DNA from: Diadema setosum
Taxonomy: Eukaryota > Echinodermata > Echinoidea > Diadematoida > Diadematidae
Assembly (NCBI GenBank): GCA_033980235.1
Contig: CM067067.1
Span: forward strand, 3,587,001-3,651,000
DNA length: 64,000 bases
Reading direction: 5' to 3'
Each line of letters opens with the position of its first letter. Position 1 is the stretch's first letter. Positions 21,957 through 35,900 of the stretch are shown one piece after another. Under the pieces are notes generated by a model. It ran no database searches. It was not told the DNA's origin and saw nothing but the letters and a program-made list of their open reading frames with translations. The translations under genes were made by a program, and so were the position numbers.

Positions 21957-24640
21957 ATGAGTTCTGCATGGGTCTTTGTCAGGCGCTGCCTCTTGCCCAT
22001 CATCATCCTTGGCGTTTTCACCTTTTTATACCTAATTCTGTACCAGTCGGGTAAGTCATTGGCATAATACAATGTTGGCAATGTAGAGCTTTTGAACCGA
22101 ATTTATTTTCCCTGTGCCAAGTGAGCTCAGACAGATTTTATCTCTTCCTATGCCATCCACCATGTCATACCTCTTTCACAATCTGATACACTCCACTCTC
22201 CTTTTACACCCACCAAGGCCTAATTATATCTCCATGTTCTACCAGTACATGAGCCATTGTTAGAATTTCCCTTCATTTCTCCTGATTGGTTTTCCCTGTA
22301 ATGAATATTCATTTGTGCAGCCATCCTTGTTACAAATTTAAATGAGTCATTTATAGTAATTCACCCTCTAATGAGATCCTTTGTTGAGCCTCTTGAATAT
22401 TGAGATCCTCTGTTGACTTATTTGCATACAATGAATATTTATTGAATGTCAAGAGGCTGGACAAGAACCATACAATAAAATTGCTGTGAGGATCTCATCC
22501 GAAGAAGACCTTTGTGTCAGCTGTGTCCTAACTACCACTAAGTTGTACTGCTTCTAGTAGGCCTATCATGTGAGCGAACTTGGGGCCCTACACCAATTTT
22601 CCACAGTGGATTGTGAAGTTCTGGAATTGATTCATAAGAATAAATGACTCATTTTTATTTATCATAGAATTTTATTATTTATCATAGAATGTATGTAATG
22701 TGCATGTGTGCATGCAGTGATGGATTCAGGGGGGAGCGCACCAGGGGAGTGCACCAAGTGCACGCCCCCCTTTATTTTTTGCCAAAACAAAAGAAAATAA
22801 AAAGAAAAAAATGGGGAGGGGTGCGTGCGCCCCCCTCTTTATTTCGTAAAGGCGCCCCCTCTTTATGGAATTCCTGGATCCACCCCTAGCATGTGACTTG
22901 ATAACATAAACCATTCAGTTAGGACTTTAGTTAGGACATTACATCTGAAAGTTCTTGTTGACATCACCTTAGCACATGCAAATTTGGACACAAAGTATTT
23001 TCAGGAAGCCGAGTAAAGATGGCAATGCTTGCTAATTTGTCATTCCGTAACATTAGTGCTTGCCAGATGTACAGATATAAGATGTTGATTTCATAATTCA
23101 ATATTGATGGCAAGATTACCTACATATAATTATTGACATGATGGAAAGAATGAAGGTACAGTGCAATCCCATTATAACAAAGTCCTCGGGACCAGCAGTT
23201 TTCTTTCGTTATATTGAAATTTCGTAATAATGGAACAAATAAACAGTAGAGAATATAGCATGGATAATAGTGGAGCCTGAATTTTTACTTTGTTGTAACC
23301 CGAATTTAGTTACAGCCTTGTTTGTTATAATAGGAGTGCACTGTATTGGAAAGGTATGAACTGTATAATATTTTGATCCTTTTTTGCAATTATCAATTGA
23401 AAATGTTGAAAGCATGATATATCATGCCTTTTTACCTTTGAAGAGAAAGATTTTGTCTTACATTGTATTTCCCCACTTTTTGTTTGTTTAAGATTACAGT
23501 ACCATCGTCAGTTCTGTTACGACAGCTGGGGGTGGGATAGCAAATTCAAGCCTTTATTGGAAATTTTCAAAAGGCATCTTTGGAAAACGTACTTCAGATG
23601 AATTTGACAATTCTTCCAAATTCCATACCAGAGTATCACCTCAACGACCCAAACATCCTGTCTCACGAGTCAAGTCTCAAACTTGGAAGTCTTCACCATC
23701 AGTTGCTCAACATGATCTACAAATTGGCAGCTCGCCACCACCAGCTCAGGTCATCATAGTTTCGACTAAACGGTCTGGTTCTTCCTTTGTTGGAGAACTC
23801 TTCAATTCCAATCCACAAATATTCTACTTGTTTGAACCTTTATGCTGCATTACATTTGATGTTTTATACCATCGCCTTTCACCGAAGAATGTCGTGAAGG
23901 AATCCTTGAATATCTGGAACCATATATTGCGATGCAATTACTCTACCTCATATCCAAAACCAACCAAGTGGGTTCAAACTGAAAGATTTAACATGTGTGG
24001 TAAGAGTAATGCCTTGAGCAGATCCAGCTCGCTGTGCGAAAGACATAGTGTTAATCCAGAGAAAGTTGGCTATGTCATATCTCAGTTGTGCTTAGATCAT
24101 TCATTTGCCGTGTTCAAAACAATCAGGGTTATGGATATAAGAGAGCTGCAAAGCTTCTTTGAGGATCCAACTCTTAACATGAAAATTCTTCATCTAATAC
24201 GAGACCCGCGGGCGGTGATGAATTCCCGATGGAAACTGGAGGAAGAAAATGTTGATCTCATACTAAGAAAGGGCAAAGATGCGGATGAAATTCTAGATTT
24301 GTGTCAGCACATGGCACGAAATCTAAAATATCATGACAATCCTCCCTCGTGGCTAAAAGGAAAATACATTATGGTTCGATTTGAGGACATTGCCAGAAAC
24401 CCAGTGGAAGAGACGAAACGTATTTACTCTGCGCTTGGACTTTCCATTCACCAAGACGTGATGGATTGGATCGAGCAAAACACAAACCAAACTCCTGAGG
24501 AGGCGAACCCATTTTCCCGCCAGAGAAACACATCAGCGGTTGTAACAGCATGGAAAGACAGCATTCCAACAGCGATGAGAAAAGCTGTTGAGAAAAAGTG
24601 TCGACATGTTATGAGTAAATTGGCATATGACATTTTGTGA
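21957..24640 (+). CDS. Golgi carbohydrate 6-O-sulfotransferase, copy 2, complete two-exon gene
   Basis: Exons 21957-22050 and 23493-24640 join in phase 1 at GTAAGT/AG and give 413 residues. An acceptor at 21914 puts a short 5' UTR (21915-21956) before the ATG, so an upstream untranslated exon is likely. Exon 1 encodes a type II membrane anchor: about 10 residues with two Arg, then a hydrophobic segment at about residues 11-30. Exon 2 encodes a Ser/Pro-rich stem and the catalytic domain. The 5' PAPS loop STKRSGSSF is at 122-130, the FEPL segment follows, and the 3' loop LIRDPRAVMNSR is at 266-277. Family role: PAPS-dependent 6-O-sulfation of Golgi glycans. The catalytic half is nearly the same as copy 1, and its flanks are shared, so this is a tandem duplicate. 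The acceptor sugar is unknown. The start was chosen because the anchor-plus-stem architecture is the family norm. Confidence 0.9.
22722..22889. mobile_element. Short G/C-run palindromic element in the sulfotransferase intron
   Basis: Left end GATGGATTCAGGGG and right end CCTGGATCCACCCC are inverted repeats, and the interior repeats CGCCCCCCTTTATTT-like blocks. Likely a hAT-type MITE; low certainty on class. Confidence 0.5.
23159..23343. mobile_element. pogo/Tigger-like MITE
   Basis: 185 bp. The ends CAGTGCAATCCCATTATAAC and GTTATAATAGGAGTGCACTG are inverted repeats flanked by TA on both sides. At least six relatives occur in the window. Confidence 0.75.
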
Positions 24641-25480
24641 TCTGATAAGAGTATGAGACAAATGTTTGGATCTCATCTCTGCGTATCACTATCAGTGTCA
24701 TTATAGTGTACAAGTGCAGTTAGTGTCATTGATACAATCGATATCATCATGACCATTAGCTATTGTAGAAAACTTCTGTAGGACTTAAGAATACATCAGT
24801 AAATTCCAAGCATATAATGCACAGTCAGCAACATTCTTGGTTATCATTCTCTGTACTAGTATACCATTTGGCAGACTTTGTCCATAATATCAATCTTTGT
24901 CAAAGCACTGTTATTAGTGTGCAATACGTGCATAAATATGAAACAGGATATGGTCTAGATGAATGCAATAATGACCTCAGTGGCTACTTCGGTGCAAAGA
25001 GACCATTTGTAACCTTACACGGTTTTGTAAATTGTTTCCTTTCAATGATATTGTATTTCATCTTATGAGTTCACTTAGGGGCATATGTCAGGGTTTGCTG
25101 CTGGTGTTCATCTGTGTTGTTTTCCATTTTAGCTCTTTGTGACATGATTTTGACAGACTTCATCATTGCAGTTAGATTGAATAATTGAATGGCTTTCAAA
25201 GTTATGAAATGTGATTGAACCGTCCCATCTTTAATAGTATGCTTACAAAAAAAAAACAACAACAACAACAACAATTTGGTTGATTACATGTAAGCGTGAT
25301 AAAGTTATGGCATGACACTAACTTAACTTGACAATATTCATAATTCCATCTCTTGGGTTCACAATGAGTTCTGACCAAGTTTGCTCTCTCACAAAAATCC
25401 TAGCACATTGAATTAAAACTTTTCCATTATTTCATTGCATTTGTAATCGTACATTGTGAGATAATAGAAAAATAAGACAA
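24641..25480. other. 3' flank of sulfotransferase copy 2
   Basis: No coding exon seen. It aligns in two blocks with 12433-12680 and 17940-18340, so it defines the duplicated flank without the 5-kb insertion. Confidence 0.55.
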
Positions 25481-25999
25481 GAATTTACTGTTCATTAGCA
25501 GATCACACACACACACACATAAAAATGCTGGTAGAAATATAGTTGGTGTTGCATCCTGCCCACCTTGCCAATCTGTGCAGTCCTCCAATTAAAGATGCAT
25601 TTTTTAAAACTTGTAAATAAAAAACAAACTATTTTACCTTTCATAGGATAATAATTTGCATTAACTTGATGTTTCATATTGCCAGACTATAATCCATTTT
25701 TTTTTTTCTGATACTGAATGATGAACTGAATTTATCCATTATTCAAAGTCCTGCACACGTCACTGATAATTCAGCTAATTTGCTGGACAATATTTTAATA
25801 AATGATTTTTAAAATACATTCCCAGGTGTCATTTTAGCAGACACTAGTGATCATTCTCAAATGTTGTCAATATGAAATGTATGATTAAGCCATGATGATC
25901 TGAAATATTACTGAAAGTGACAAATACCCCAATCTAACATGGTGTACTTTCAGTGTCTCTTGCAAAATATGTACTACTCAACTTTACATCACAATCGTC

Positions 26000-26890
26000 A
26001 CATCATGCGTGCCAAATTTCTTCTTACACACTGGAGAATTTCTGTGTGCAAGGCTTTTTTCCTCATTTGGATGCCATAATGCACTGTTTACATGGTACTC
26101 AATGCACTTTTGTTACTCTGGCTAATTTGTCTTGCATATCTATGCATCATAGTCATGAGTGCCAAATTTCTTTTGAATCACTTACAAACTGGAGAATTTC
26201 AATCTGCAAGGTTTTATGCTAATTTTGGAGGCATAATGCACAATTACCATGTCAATGCAATTTTTGTTAACATACCCTTATTAATTTGTCCTGCATATCT
26301 TTGCATCAAGTACAAGTGTGCAAAATTTTATTTTATCACAGAAATGGCGAAGAAGTTCTATCTCCAAGGCTTTTTTTTGTCTGATTTTGGGGCCATAATG
26401 CAGTGTTTCCATGGCAATGCATTTTCCAGTTGCTCTTTAGAAATGTGTCTTTTATAACTTTTACATCAGCTTTTTCATGTGTGCCAAGTTTCTGTTGAAT
26501 TACTGAAAAACTGGAGAAGCAGTTTGATTCACAACCCAGGTCTGCCAACATTCCCACATCCAAATCAGGGAGATTCCACACAGCAATCAGGGAAATATCT
26601 GTGTGTTACATGCATTTCAGTGGGTGAAAATAATTCCCAAATCAGGGAGATTTTAATAGTTTGTATTCTCCTATTCAGACATGAACAGATTTTGACATTT
26701 CCAGGGAGACTCCTGCAGAATCAGGGAGACTTGGCAGCTCTGACAACTATGTCTTACCTGATATTGAGGACCATAATGTGCTGTTACCATGGCAGTGGAC
26801 TATCTGCTGTTTAAAGAAAAAAAAAATGTGTTTTGCAAATTTTGTTCGAATCGCTTAAAAACCGGAGAAGTGGTTTGAGACTTGTTCCAC
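26000..26890 (+). repeat. Diverged ~155-bp minisatellite with an insertion
   Basis: Copies begin at about 26007, 26157, 26315, 26477 and 26825, each with GTGCCAAATTTCTT, then ACTGGAGAA, then GCCATAATGCA. A segment at about 26530-26745 with repeated TCAGGGAGA and inverted GCTGCCAA-like ends interrupts it. Short open frames are not convincing. Confidence 0.6.
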
Positions 26891-27479
26891 CCACAAATTT
26901 TGTACATGATTATGTAGAAAAATGCTGTTGTAGTGACAACTCATTTCTTTACACTGACAAATGCTGACTTTGGTGCAAATTACTTCTTTCATAAAGAAAG
27001 AAAACTGCCGGTCTTAAGACTTTGTTATAATGGTAGTTGCTTGTGCCGATTTATCGCTTACATCACTTATTCCCAATCAGATGAATATTGCTCAGGTTAT
27101 TCCAATTCAATGAGGTGGGTCAAAGGGAGAAATCGGCAATTACTGTGCAAGCAACGCCTATTATCTATTATTCTTTTTCCCAAAAAAATTTCAGAGAAGT
27201 GTGTGTTTAACTTGCTGTATTTTTGGAAAAGTGCAATTACAATGTACTGTACTTATAAACGGTTCAGGTTACCAATGGGACATTCCAAGTTTTCTGCTGT
27301 TGCTGAATTTATACATACATGTACACGATGTACATTTCACTGTCGTCATTGTAGTGACATTAAGTCATTGTAGTTGTAGTGGAGTATTGGATGGGTGGAA
27401 TGTAGTGACCCAAGTAAAAGAAGATAGCCACTCTTTACTTTCAATTTTACACAAAGAGATAATTGACCTTTTTTCTTGA

Positions 27480-29395
27480 CCTTTTTCTTAGATCTCAGTA
27501 AACCTTTTGACTCTAAAATTATATTACAAAGACATATGGTCAAAGTGGACCATTACAATGGTCAAATAGCTTATTAAGTTGGTGGAAAAAACATGTTCAT
27601 AATAGTATTATTAAATCTGATAGGACAGTGAAATGTGGAGTTCCCCAAGGATTTACACATGGTCCTATAAAGTGCGCTCCCATCACAACGAACACGGTTA
27701 TGACGAAATTTCGTTATAACGAAGTAAAACTTCTGGTCCAAAAATTAACACCATTACAGTCTACGGTACAAAAATCGCTTATAACGAACATAGTTATAGC
27801 GAAATTTTCGTTATAATGAAGTCTTTTCTGAGCGCCACTGACAAAGAAAAACAAAAGAAATGTGCTCCGTTATAACAAAATGAGAATTGCTTTCGAAAAT
27901 ACGTAGTGGAACAAGCATTTATAGCGTCTCTGCATGGGCGAACGCTCCACATCACTTTGTGCTCGCTCCTTGTGTCACGCACAGTTTCTGAGGGGAACTT
28001 GCGTTTAATATTGTAATACAATAATTCCATCCCATTTCACATAGCTTTCCAGTGTATGATGAGTATTCAGCAAACAGAATATGATATATGCGTGGTTTTC
28101 TTGTTTTCGTTATATATATTGTATTTGTTCGATTATAACGAAATTTCGTTATAATGAAAGAAAACTGCCGGTCCCGAGCATTTCGTTATAACGGGAGTGC
28201 ACTGAATTTTGTCATTTTTGGTAAACATTAACATTTACAATGTTTCGGATTCTTTGCAATTGATGTCTGCAGGTGACATCAGTGTGTCTATAAAAGGAAA
28301 AAAAAAATCCAAAAAAACAAAAACAAAACAAAAACAACACGAAACAAAACAAAAACTTAATAATAAATTCACTAAACTTGACTGGTTAGATTTTACTGAC
28401 CTTGTTCTTGATGCAAATAAAACAATTTATATGTTTTTTTTACAAAAAAGAAGCATACATGTTAATGAAATCAAGATAAATAAAAAAAGATAAACATGTT
28501 TATAATTACAAGGTCCGTGCAAATAAGTTGCTGGATTTAACAAACTTTATTGATGTGAACATATTGGTGTTGTATGCAACCAAAGGGGGTAAATGATCGG
28601 AATATTCAATGTGCTATACCTATTCAAGAAAAAACAAAACAAATCTACCTCATTTGAATTATGCAACAGCTTGGGCAAACTCAGGTATGACTAATGTCAG
28701 GTTATGTTTACCTCGATAGAAAATATGGTCTGTATTATTTATCACAGTGATTTAATTGCACACACAATGCTTTTTTTCAAACTGTCATTTTGAAATTTTG
28801 TAATTGACTGATATTTATGAATCTATGTTTTTAGAAATGCTGCCACAACTTTTGATCGACTGTTATCATTGAATGATAACAGGAGGTATGATACAACGTA
28901 TAACAAAGGATAATTTTTTACTTCTGAATGCCAGAACCTTATCATCATATACAATGTAAAATCCTGTATTTTGCTATGGGCCCAAAATTTGAAATAGTAT
29001 TCTGACTGAAATAGGCAGAGTTCATTGTTAAATTAACATGTATTTTAATAAAAAGAAAGCAAAGTTTTATTTCATAAATCAAACTGAAATTGCATGTTAT
29101 ATCATATTTTCCTAATCACTTGTCAATGTGTGCATGTGCAAAGTTATATCTTAATTGTGATAAAATCAATTAAAATTTTATATGGGGACAAGCGTCTATA
29201 TAAGGCATAGCCTTATAGCCCATCTGTCTCCGAAAATTTAAAATGTAATTGTTAATTTGAAATTTTATATTTTTACTGTTATTCTCTTGTAATCACTCCT
29301 TGGTCATGCTTAAAGATATCTTTCATGCTTTGTATTTTATTTTGTTTTGTACGGAAAGCATTGAATAAACTGAACTAGTGGCTACATATTGTAGT
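27480..29395 (+). mobile_element. Degraded LINE (RT domain to 3' end), split by a MITE
   Basis: RT motif A-like DLSKPFDS begins at 27491 and motif B-like CGVPQGF at about 27634. The frame is then broken by a MITE (27670-28204). It resumes with FLVNINIYNVSDSL and a decayed catalytic box (AGDIS in place of FADDT), and later with LPHLNYATAWANS (about 28650-28690). The 3' end GAATAAACTGAACTAG is near 29380-29395. It is inactive and lies in one direction throughout. Confidence 0.6.
27670..28204. mobile_element. Long pogo/Tigger-like MITE nested in a LINE
   Basis: Ends AAGTGCGCTCCC (left) and CGGGAGTGCACTG (right), each followed inward by GTTATAACGAA-like repeats. At 535 bp it is the longest member of this family here. 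It sits between RT motif B and the catalytic box of the LINE. Confidence 0.7.
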
Positions 29396-30680
29396 GTAAA
29401 TACCAGAGTTTTCCATAACGATTCTAATTTATCACAGTATTGTTGGTGCACAAGCCCTCCTATGAGGCTTCTTGTACATGATGAATGAGTGTCTCCCTCC
29501 AACTCAAATTGAGATGTCAGTGATGTACATGTACTGTCTGAGGTAGTGGACAACGCAGGTGCTTGTATCCTCAAGTCTACAACAGTTCCAGACTTCCTGG
29601 TCTTCTTTGTTTGAGTTGATTATCCCCATGAAACTTGACTGCATTATCCATCAAACACTCACTGTGTCAAGATGAAATCTGTGCATGGTTTGGCTTGTAA
29701 TCATGCTGAAGGCAACACTAAATAGGATACGTAAATTGGTTGACAGAATATTGATGGGGAGAGTACAACCTGGCAACAACTTGTCGCAAGTAAAAATACG
29801 TCAGCTATCCCACTTTTTTTGCAACCGTACATATAGGAATACATAGGATGTCACCACTTTGCCCCCCCCCCCCCCCATCTTTTGGAATTCGTATCCATAA
29901 CTTCACTCTGAATAAATAAGTAAATTGTTTCATCCTTTTCACCTTCCCATCCCATCCATTTTTGACAATGGACCAAAAGTGATCATTAATTTAGAAGTGA
30001 TTTATTGTCTATTTCTTATCGTTCCAATAATGATTCTATATTCATCAGACACTCCTCACTAGTCCTGGCCGAACAATTGCAGCTTCGCCAAAGCAGTGAC
30101 CTTTGCATTTAGTCTATCACTACCCTGGTATTTCATGCAAATTGCACTGTAGTAACTTATTTTTAATCCAAACATTTACATCAGCACTTGAATTTATAGC
30201 CCATACATTATGACTGGCAAATTATCATTGTTATGATCTTTTTTGTTTTTTGAGGGAGGGGGTGAACCACAGGGACGACTTTTGACCTTTCATTGCAATT
30301 ATTTCATGCCAACAATCGCCTATTTCTATCATTCCCACAGAGTTAAAGAAAATTGGATATTTTCACCTGAAATTATGGCTCAAAAATTATATTGCTGGTC
30401 AAATTCTGGAATATGTGACCTTGAGGGATATTTCCTAAAATCTTATCACAGCAGCTAAACCTCATGTAGCATACCTGGGGCAGAACATCAAGTAAATCCA
30501 TCAAATACCCCCCCCCCCCCCCAACACACAAACACTCACATGAAACAAAAACAAACAGAAACTTAAAGAGATTACAAGGTAACTGAGGCATACAAATGTA
30601 CAGTATAAGCACACGAATGGGCAACCCAAAAACATGATGCCTCTGTCACCTTTTCTGGGTGGCAGCATCACAATACCATA
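29396..30680. other. Stretch without recognised genes
   Basis: AT-rich; C runs at 29863-29876 and 30508-30522. No exon or element end could be supported. Confidence 0.4.
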
Positions 30681-30845
30681 TGCATCCCCGCTATAACAAA
30701 ATACTTGTTACAACAAAGAAAAAATTCAGGTTCCAAAATCATTGTCAATATATCTTGATATACTTTATTTGATTGGTTACAACAAAATTTTCATATGAAA
30801 GGAAACTGACATTCCTGAGGACTTCGGTATAACAAGGAGTTGCCT
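30681..30845. mobile_element. pogo/Tigger-like MITE, worn copy
   Basis: GCTATAACAAAATACTTGTT at the left, CGGTATAACAAGGAGTTGCC at the right, and internal GGAAACTGACATTCCTGAGG matching the family interior. The outermost bases are eroded. Confidence 0.55.
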
Positions 30846-30849
30846 GAAT

Positions 30850-31036
30850 TTTTTGTGGTGTTGAAATTTTCGCGCAACCAGAAACTAGCGTGAAAATAAA
30901 AGCACACAAATATTTTTGCTTGCAATATGTTCCAGTAGTTGACGTCTTGATTCAGTGGAATTAAAAACATGCGCAACTCTTCTTGCCTGGCCGAGCACGA
31001 AAAATTAGGCATGCGAAAATATCCACTTTTACAGTA
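30850..31036 (-). mobile_element. GCGAAA-type MITE
   Basis: Contains TTTTCGCGCAACCAGAAAC, GTGTGCTTTT-type and TTGACGTCTTGATTC blocks, and ends CACTTTTACAGTA. It is the reverse-direction relative of 51268-51478 and 41930-42095. Confidence 0.55.
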
Positions 31037-31039
31037 TAA

Positions 31040-32947
31040 TGTGCACTGAGTACTCACAACTGGACCCCATGGAGATAAGCTAGTGCACCTGAATATGGGC
31101 TATCCAGCCATCTTGCTAGATAGGGTATGATATAAACATAGGCAAACATTTGTTTTCTTTTATTTTGTTCAAATAATAAACATCCCACATGCTCAGAAAG
31201 TGAGAAGGGAAACACATTATTGTGACATTCTTTGAATTCAAAGGTAGGCCTATATCTTTTTTTAAAGTATAATTATGCTCAGCATATGTTCAAATCTTGA
31301 ACATATCTGTTGCTTTGTTTTTTAGGCTCATGTGAAGTGAATGACATTATTTGACAAGGCTGTGCATGGGCGATAAACTTTAATTCAGATGAGGGTCTTC
31401 CTGATCAATGATATCTTTTGTCAACATTCTCAAAACTGAAAAACTGTTTCTCTCTTTGTTAATTAAACTTCAAACTCTTCTTACATGTCAAATATATCTC
31501 TTTCACAGTATGTTTCTTCATCTCGTATGGCAAACTGTGCCTGGTTGATACTGTTTGATGACTATTGTTGGTCACCTTGGACGATCAACAAGGGGATGGT
31601 ATCGTGCGTTCCTTTTTCTTGTGTGGATAGGTAGGTGGACCACTCTACTGGGTTAGCACCCTGCTCTTTGCAATGAATGAATGGAGTGAGATCTTTTATA
31701 TGTGAGTCATGACAAACACAAGCAGAACTTCAATTTTATGTTTTATCCAAGGGACAGAGTGTTATGCATCTTTGAATACTAGAGAAGATGGTTATGACTA
31801 CACACAACATTGCTCAACCAGACTTGGGTTGGAATCCCGGCCATTTGGAGTTAGATGCACTACAAACTATAAAGCCAAATCAACACCATTACAGTACATG
31901 TACATTAAATTCAGTGTTCTTTAGGTTGTCATGATATGTTATGGTTGGGTAGGTATGAATGGCGTCACTACCCTAGTCTGCAAATATATCAAGGAGTGTA
32001 AGGAAGAGCGCACAAATTTAGCATGGCTTTCACAGATTTGTCATCCTGTTACATAGTGATTATTATATAGACAATTCCATCTTATTCAGTTTAAATTTAT
32101 TTCAAGAAGAGAGTTGAATACCCTCTTTGTTTTACAACAGGTCACCCTCCTATAAATCTAAAAATTTACTCTGACAGAACAAAGAGACTTTCATTCTCTC
32201 TGTTCTTCATTTATCAGTAACCCAATCATTGGTCGTTCCTTTGGTAATTATGTGGTCATCGCTACTCTCCCATTTTGCTCACCAAATCCAAACAACTACT
32301 GAGAAGATGAAAGCCACATCCGCCCTCATCTATTTCCGAGAAACCCTGTACAGTAACACCGGTCCGATCGCCACTCCTCTTGTAGTCATAACAACTGTAA
32401 TTGACGGGTAGTTTTAGCCAATCATAAGCTCTAGTCTCCATGCGCTTGAGTAGAAGGTTCTTCCAGAGTTTGGATACACTTCTGAAGAATGAAAGGAGCT
32501 CGGATTCAACATCCACCATGGGAGCATGCGACTTTCGGATTGCTCTCTGATATCCATTGTGAAGGCGACTTGCATTTGTAAACTTTTAGAGTCCCGAGTC
32601 AAAACTTTAACTCAAGAAATAAAGCTACTCTGAAAGACAAATCCAGTCTCCAAGACTAATGTTTCTCTTGCATCTACTTACACATGATATTATCTGGACT
32701 TGGTACCTCTACATCAAATAATAAACATACCGATCTCGAGTAGCGACACCGCTACACAACAATCCTGCAGCTTACAAATTTCTTGTTAACTAGCTCCTGT
32801 GGGATCCAGCCTCGGGGAGTTTCCTGTCAATTTCCACGGCCCTGACTCGGTGGCAATGCATGTACAGTTCAAGTAGGATGTTGACTCTTAGGCATGATAT
32901 CAACAACTAAAGCAGAGAATGATGATGGAGATGGGAAGATGTCATCT
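31040..32947. other. Stretch downstream of RPF1; possible 3' UTR
   Basis: No recognised element. A minus-strand open frame at 32262-32519 (acidic start, VSKLWKNLLLKRMETRAYDW segment) is not recognised and could be part of the RPF1 3' UTR, an unrelated exon, or chance. RPF1's stop is at 32948-32950. Confidence 0.3.
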
Positions 32948-35900
32948 CTACAAGAAGAACTTTCTCCTGCTGGTGTCCATTTCATGTCTCTGTATAAAGA
33001 TTAAAGAGAAAAATGCATAGCTTAAACATAGCTCCGGTCAGTGAAATGGGTGATTGTTATTTGCACTGTCATGATTGAACAAGTGAATTGACAAAGTGTA
33101 ATGAATAACATATCCTTGCACATGCTGAACAAATTATGAAATGTGAGAAAAAGACGGGTAGTAAGTAAAATTTAAAGCAAAGAGGGAAAATGCAAAAAAG
33201 GGTGACAGAGGAATAAAAACAGGAAGAAATCTAGTGTAAATGAAGGATTGCAAAAAAAAAAGGTGGTAGAGATGTGTAAAACATGAAGATTTACTTGCCT
33301 TTACCACTAAAGATGGTATGATAGGGTACAGGTATTTCTAGTAAACATTTTCTCATCTAGTAAAATCACATAATGATACAATTTCAAGGATACTTCTTCT
33401 GAGTTAACCAAACCCAGGCAAAAGAACTTTTTTTTCAGTGGCAAGAGTGAGTCATATTATGTACTAAAAGCATTTTCATACACATTTTCACATTCATGAA
33501 ATTATGAGCAAATCGCTTTTATTTCCAAGTAAAGACTACACTAAATACTCATCTTATGTGATGCCTTTTACCAACCCACTTTCCAAACATGAGGATCTAG
33601 TATTCAAACAATCTGATGGCAGAAAACCCTGCAGTTTAAAATCTCAAGTGGCATCAACACATCAAAAGGGACAATATCTAAAGCAAATGCCAGTGATGCA
33701 AACGGAGATACACCGTGACCTACTCACCTTGTGTACCCACTCGTATTCACCAAACTTTGAGTCGAAAGTTCCCTTCTGGACAGACCTCGGCTTGAGCGTG
33801 AACCTTGGACCCAACTCCTGCAACCCTGCCTTCTTGTTGTTCTTGAAAACATACCTGTTATAAAAGAAGTGAAATTCACCAGGTCTCTTGTTCACATGGC
33901 CGTTCAGTATTCTACCAAAACCTCAATATACAATGCTATATGCTAAACAGACCCATTCTTCATAGCATGAATAATCGTCTCAACAGTACAAGCACATAAG
34001 CAGTTTCTACTTAACCACAAAATAATTACATATTGCAAAATAATGAACTGCCCAATGTCTGCATTCATGGAGCCTCACTGAGTATTTTCAACCTACTTTG
34101 AATAATTTACATTTCACTCCCTGTACTCACAATAACTTTGTAAAGCGAAAGAATTGGCGATACACTGCATGAACAAACAAATATGTGGTAGCCAAGAACA
34201 CAATATGCAAGCAGGAACTTTACTAACCTGTGATGCCTGAAGAATATATAGTCTCTCTGGTTGTGGAAAGTCACAACCCGTCGCCCCACAAAGTTTGGAT
34301 CATGTGGAAAGAGAGAAGCTATCTGACGGCCGATGGTGTGGCCAAGGCGAGTGTTGAAATTGTTGAGGATCAACTCCGGTTTGTGATCGCTGGTCTTTCC
34401 ACATCTCTGTATGAGTAAAAGCGTAGAGTTCAATGAAGCAGAATTAATGATATGTAATGACTTCTGCTACAGGAACACTGATGAACCCATACATATTGAT
34501 AATAGATGCAATACATTACTAGTTTATGCAAATATTGCAACCCAAATCCTTCAAATCCTAAGGTACTTGGAATACTGTATACATCATATATTTTGAGAAT
34601 TGAGACATGTATGACAGTTTTGTGAATGGTGGAATCGGGATTGAAAACTATAGTGACACAATGAAAACTTAAGTATGGCTTCTTTACATGCCAAAATTTA
34701 GCATGTTTCCACCTTGGTTACAATACATTGCATTTCTGTAATGGGATTATTTCTCAAGTTGTTATCTTTAGTTGACTCCTAAAACTCAAAACAAATAAAA
34801 CACCAGAAAATATATTATGTATACCAAAACAGTACATGCATAACCACCTCCACCACGTAATGTTAACTTCAGTTCAGTTTCAGTTTCAGTTTCAGTTTAT
34901 TTCCACAGTTCAGGTAAAAACATATAAATATACAATCAATCAGTTCTAACACATACATATAGAAACCAAAAATTATTTTGGATAAATACATAATCACAGT
35001 TAAAAGTTAAAAAGTGTGTGTTCCAGATTGACATAACAATTAAAATAAATGGTGGAGGAGATCAGCAGTAGGCCATTGGCCTTTCGAGGCTGATCCCCTG
35101 AGCAAATATACAACATTAAAGGGTGTGTACAGTTCTGGTCGAGGTGAGGACTTAGCTTTTAACGTTTTGCAAGATATTCAGAAACCACTCTGTGAGATGT
35201 CAAAGAGCATGCAGTTCTAAGGGATATCAAAAGTTTATTCAGTGAAATTTGGTTTTGAAATGGCTGAGATATCCAAAAACAAGGTGAAACAAAGAGATCC
35301 TAATAAAGTTGTGGCATGTCGCCTTTTATTATTAGCACTTTTTTGGATATCTCAGCCATTTGAAAACCAATTTTCATCAAATAAACATTGAATCCTTCTT
35401 AGAATTACATGCTCTTTCATATTTCATAAGAGGATTTTCATTATCTCACTTAAGGAATGTTCAAAACATGAATCCCCACCTCAACCAGTACTGTACAGTC
35501 CCTTCAAAACTGTATGTCGTTGTACATTGTTACATAAATCATGAGTCGCATAAAAAAGAACTGGATTTGCAATAAACAGGAACAAGAAGAAGAAGAAGAC
35601 GAAAAAAAAAAAAAAAAGATAAAAAGGCACATCCAAAAGGAAGGAACCATGACATACCAAAAACCATAAAAAGGGTGGGACAAAAAAATGGGAAAGAATT
35701 ATCATTGAATGCAATTTAAGAAATATATATATGGTTTGGGCATATAATATTCTATAAAAATCGACAAAGACAAAAAAAAAAACAACATATCATCATAATA
35801 CCAAGTATCATTGAATATAGTGTGCAGCTGTATAATCGTGATTCTACAGTGTGAACATATGCCAAGCAATATCGTGAGCCGCGCCCCGCCACTGAGGGCG

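Noticed and set aside
33504..33863. 119-codon plus-strand open frame
   Set aside because: Antisense shadow of RPF1 exon 8 (33728-33854).
34230..34418. Plus-strand 62-codon frame
   Set aside because: Antisense shadow of RPF1 exon 7.
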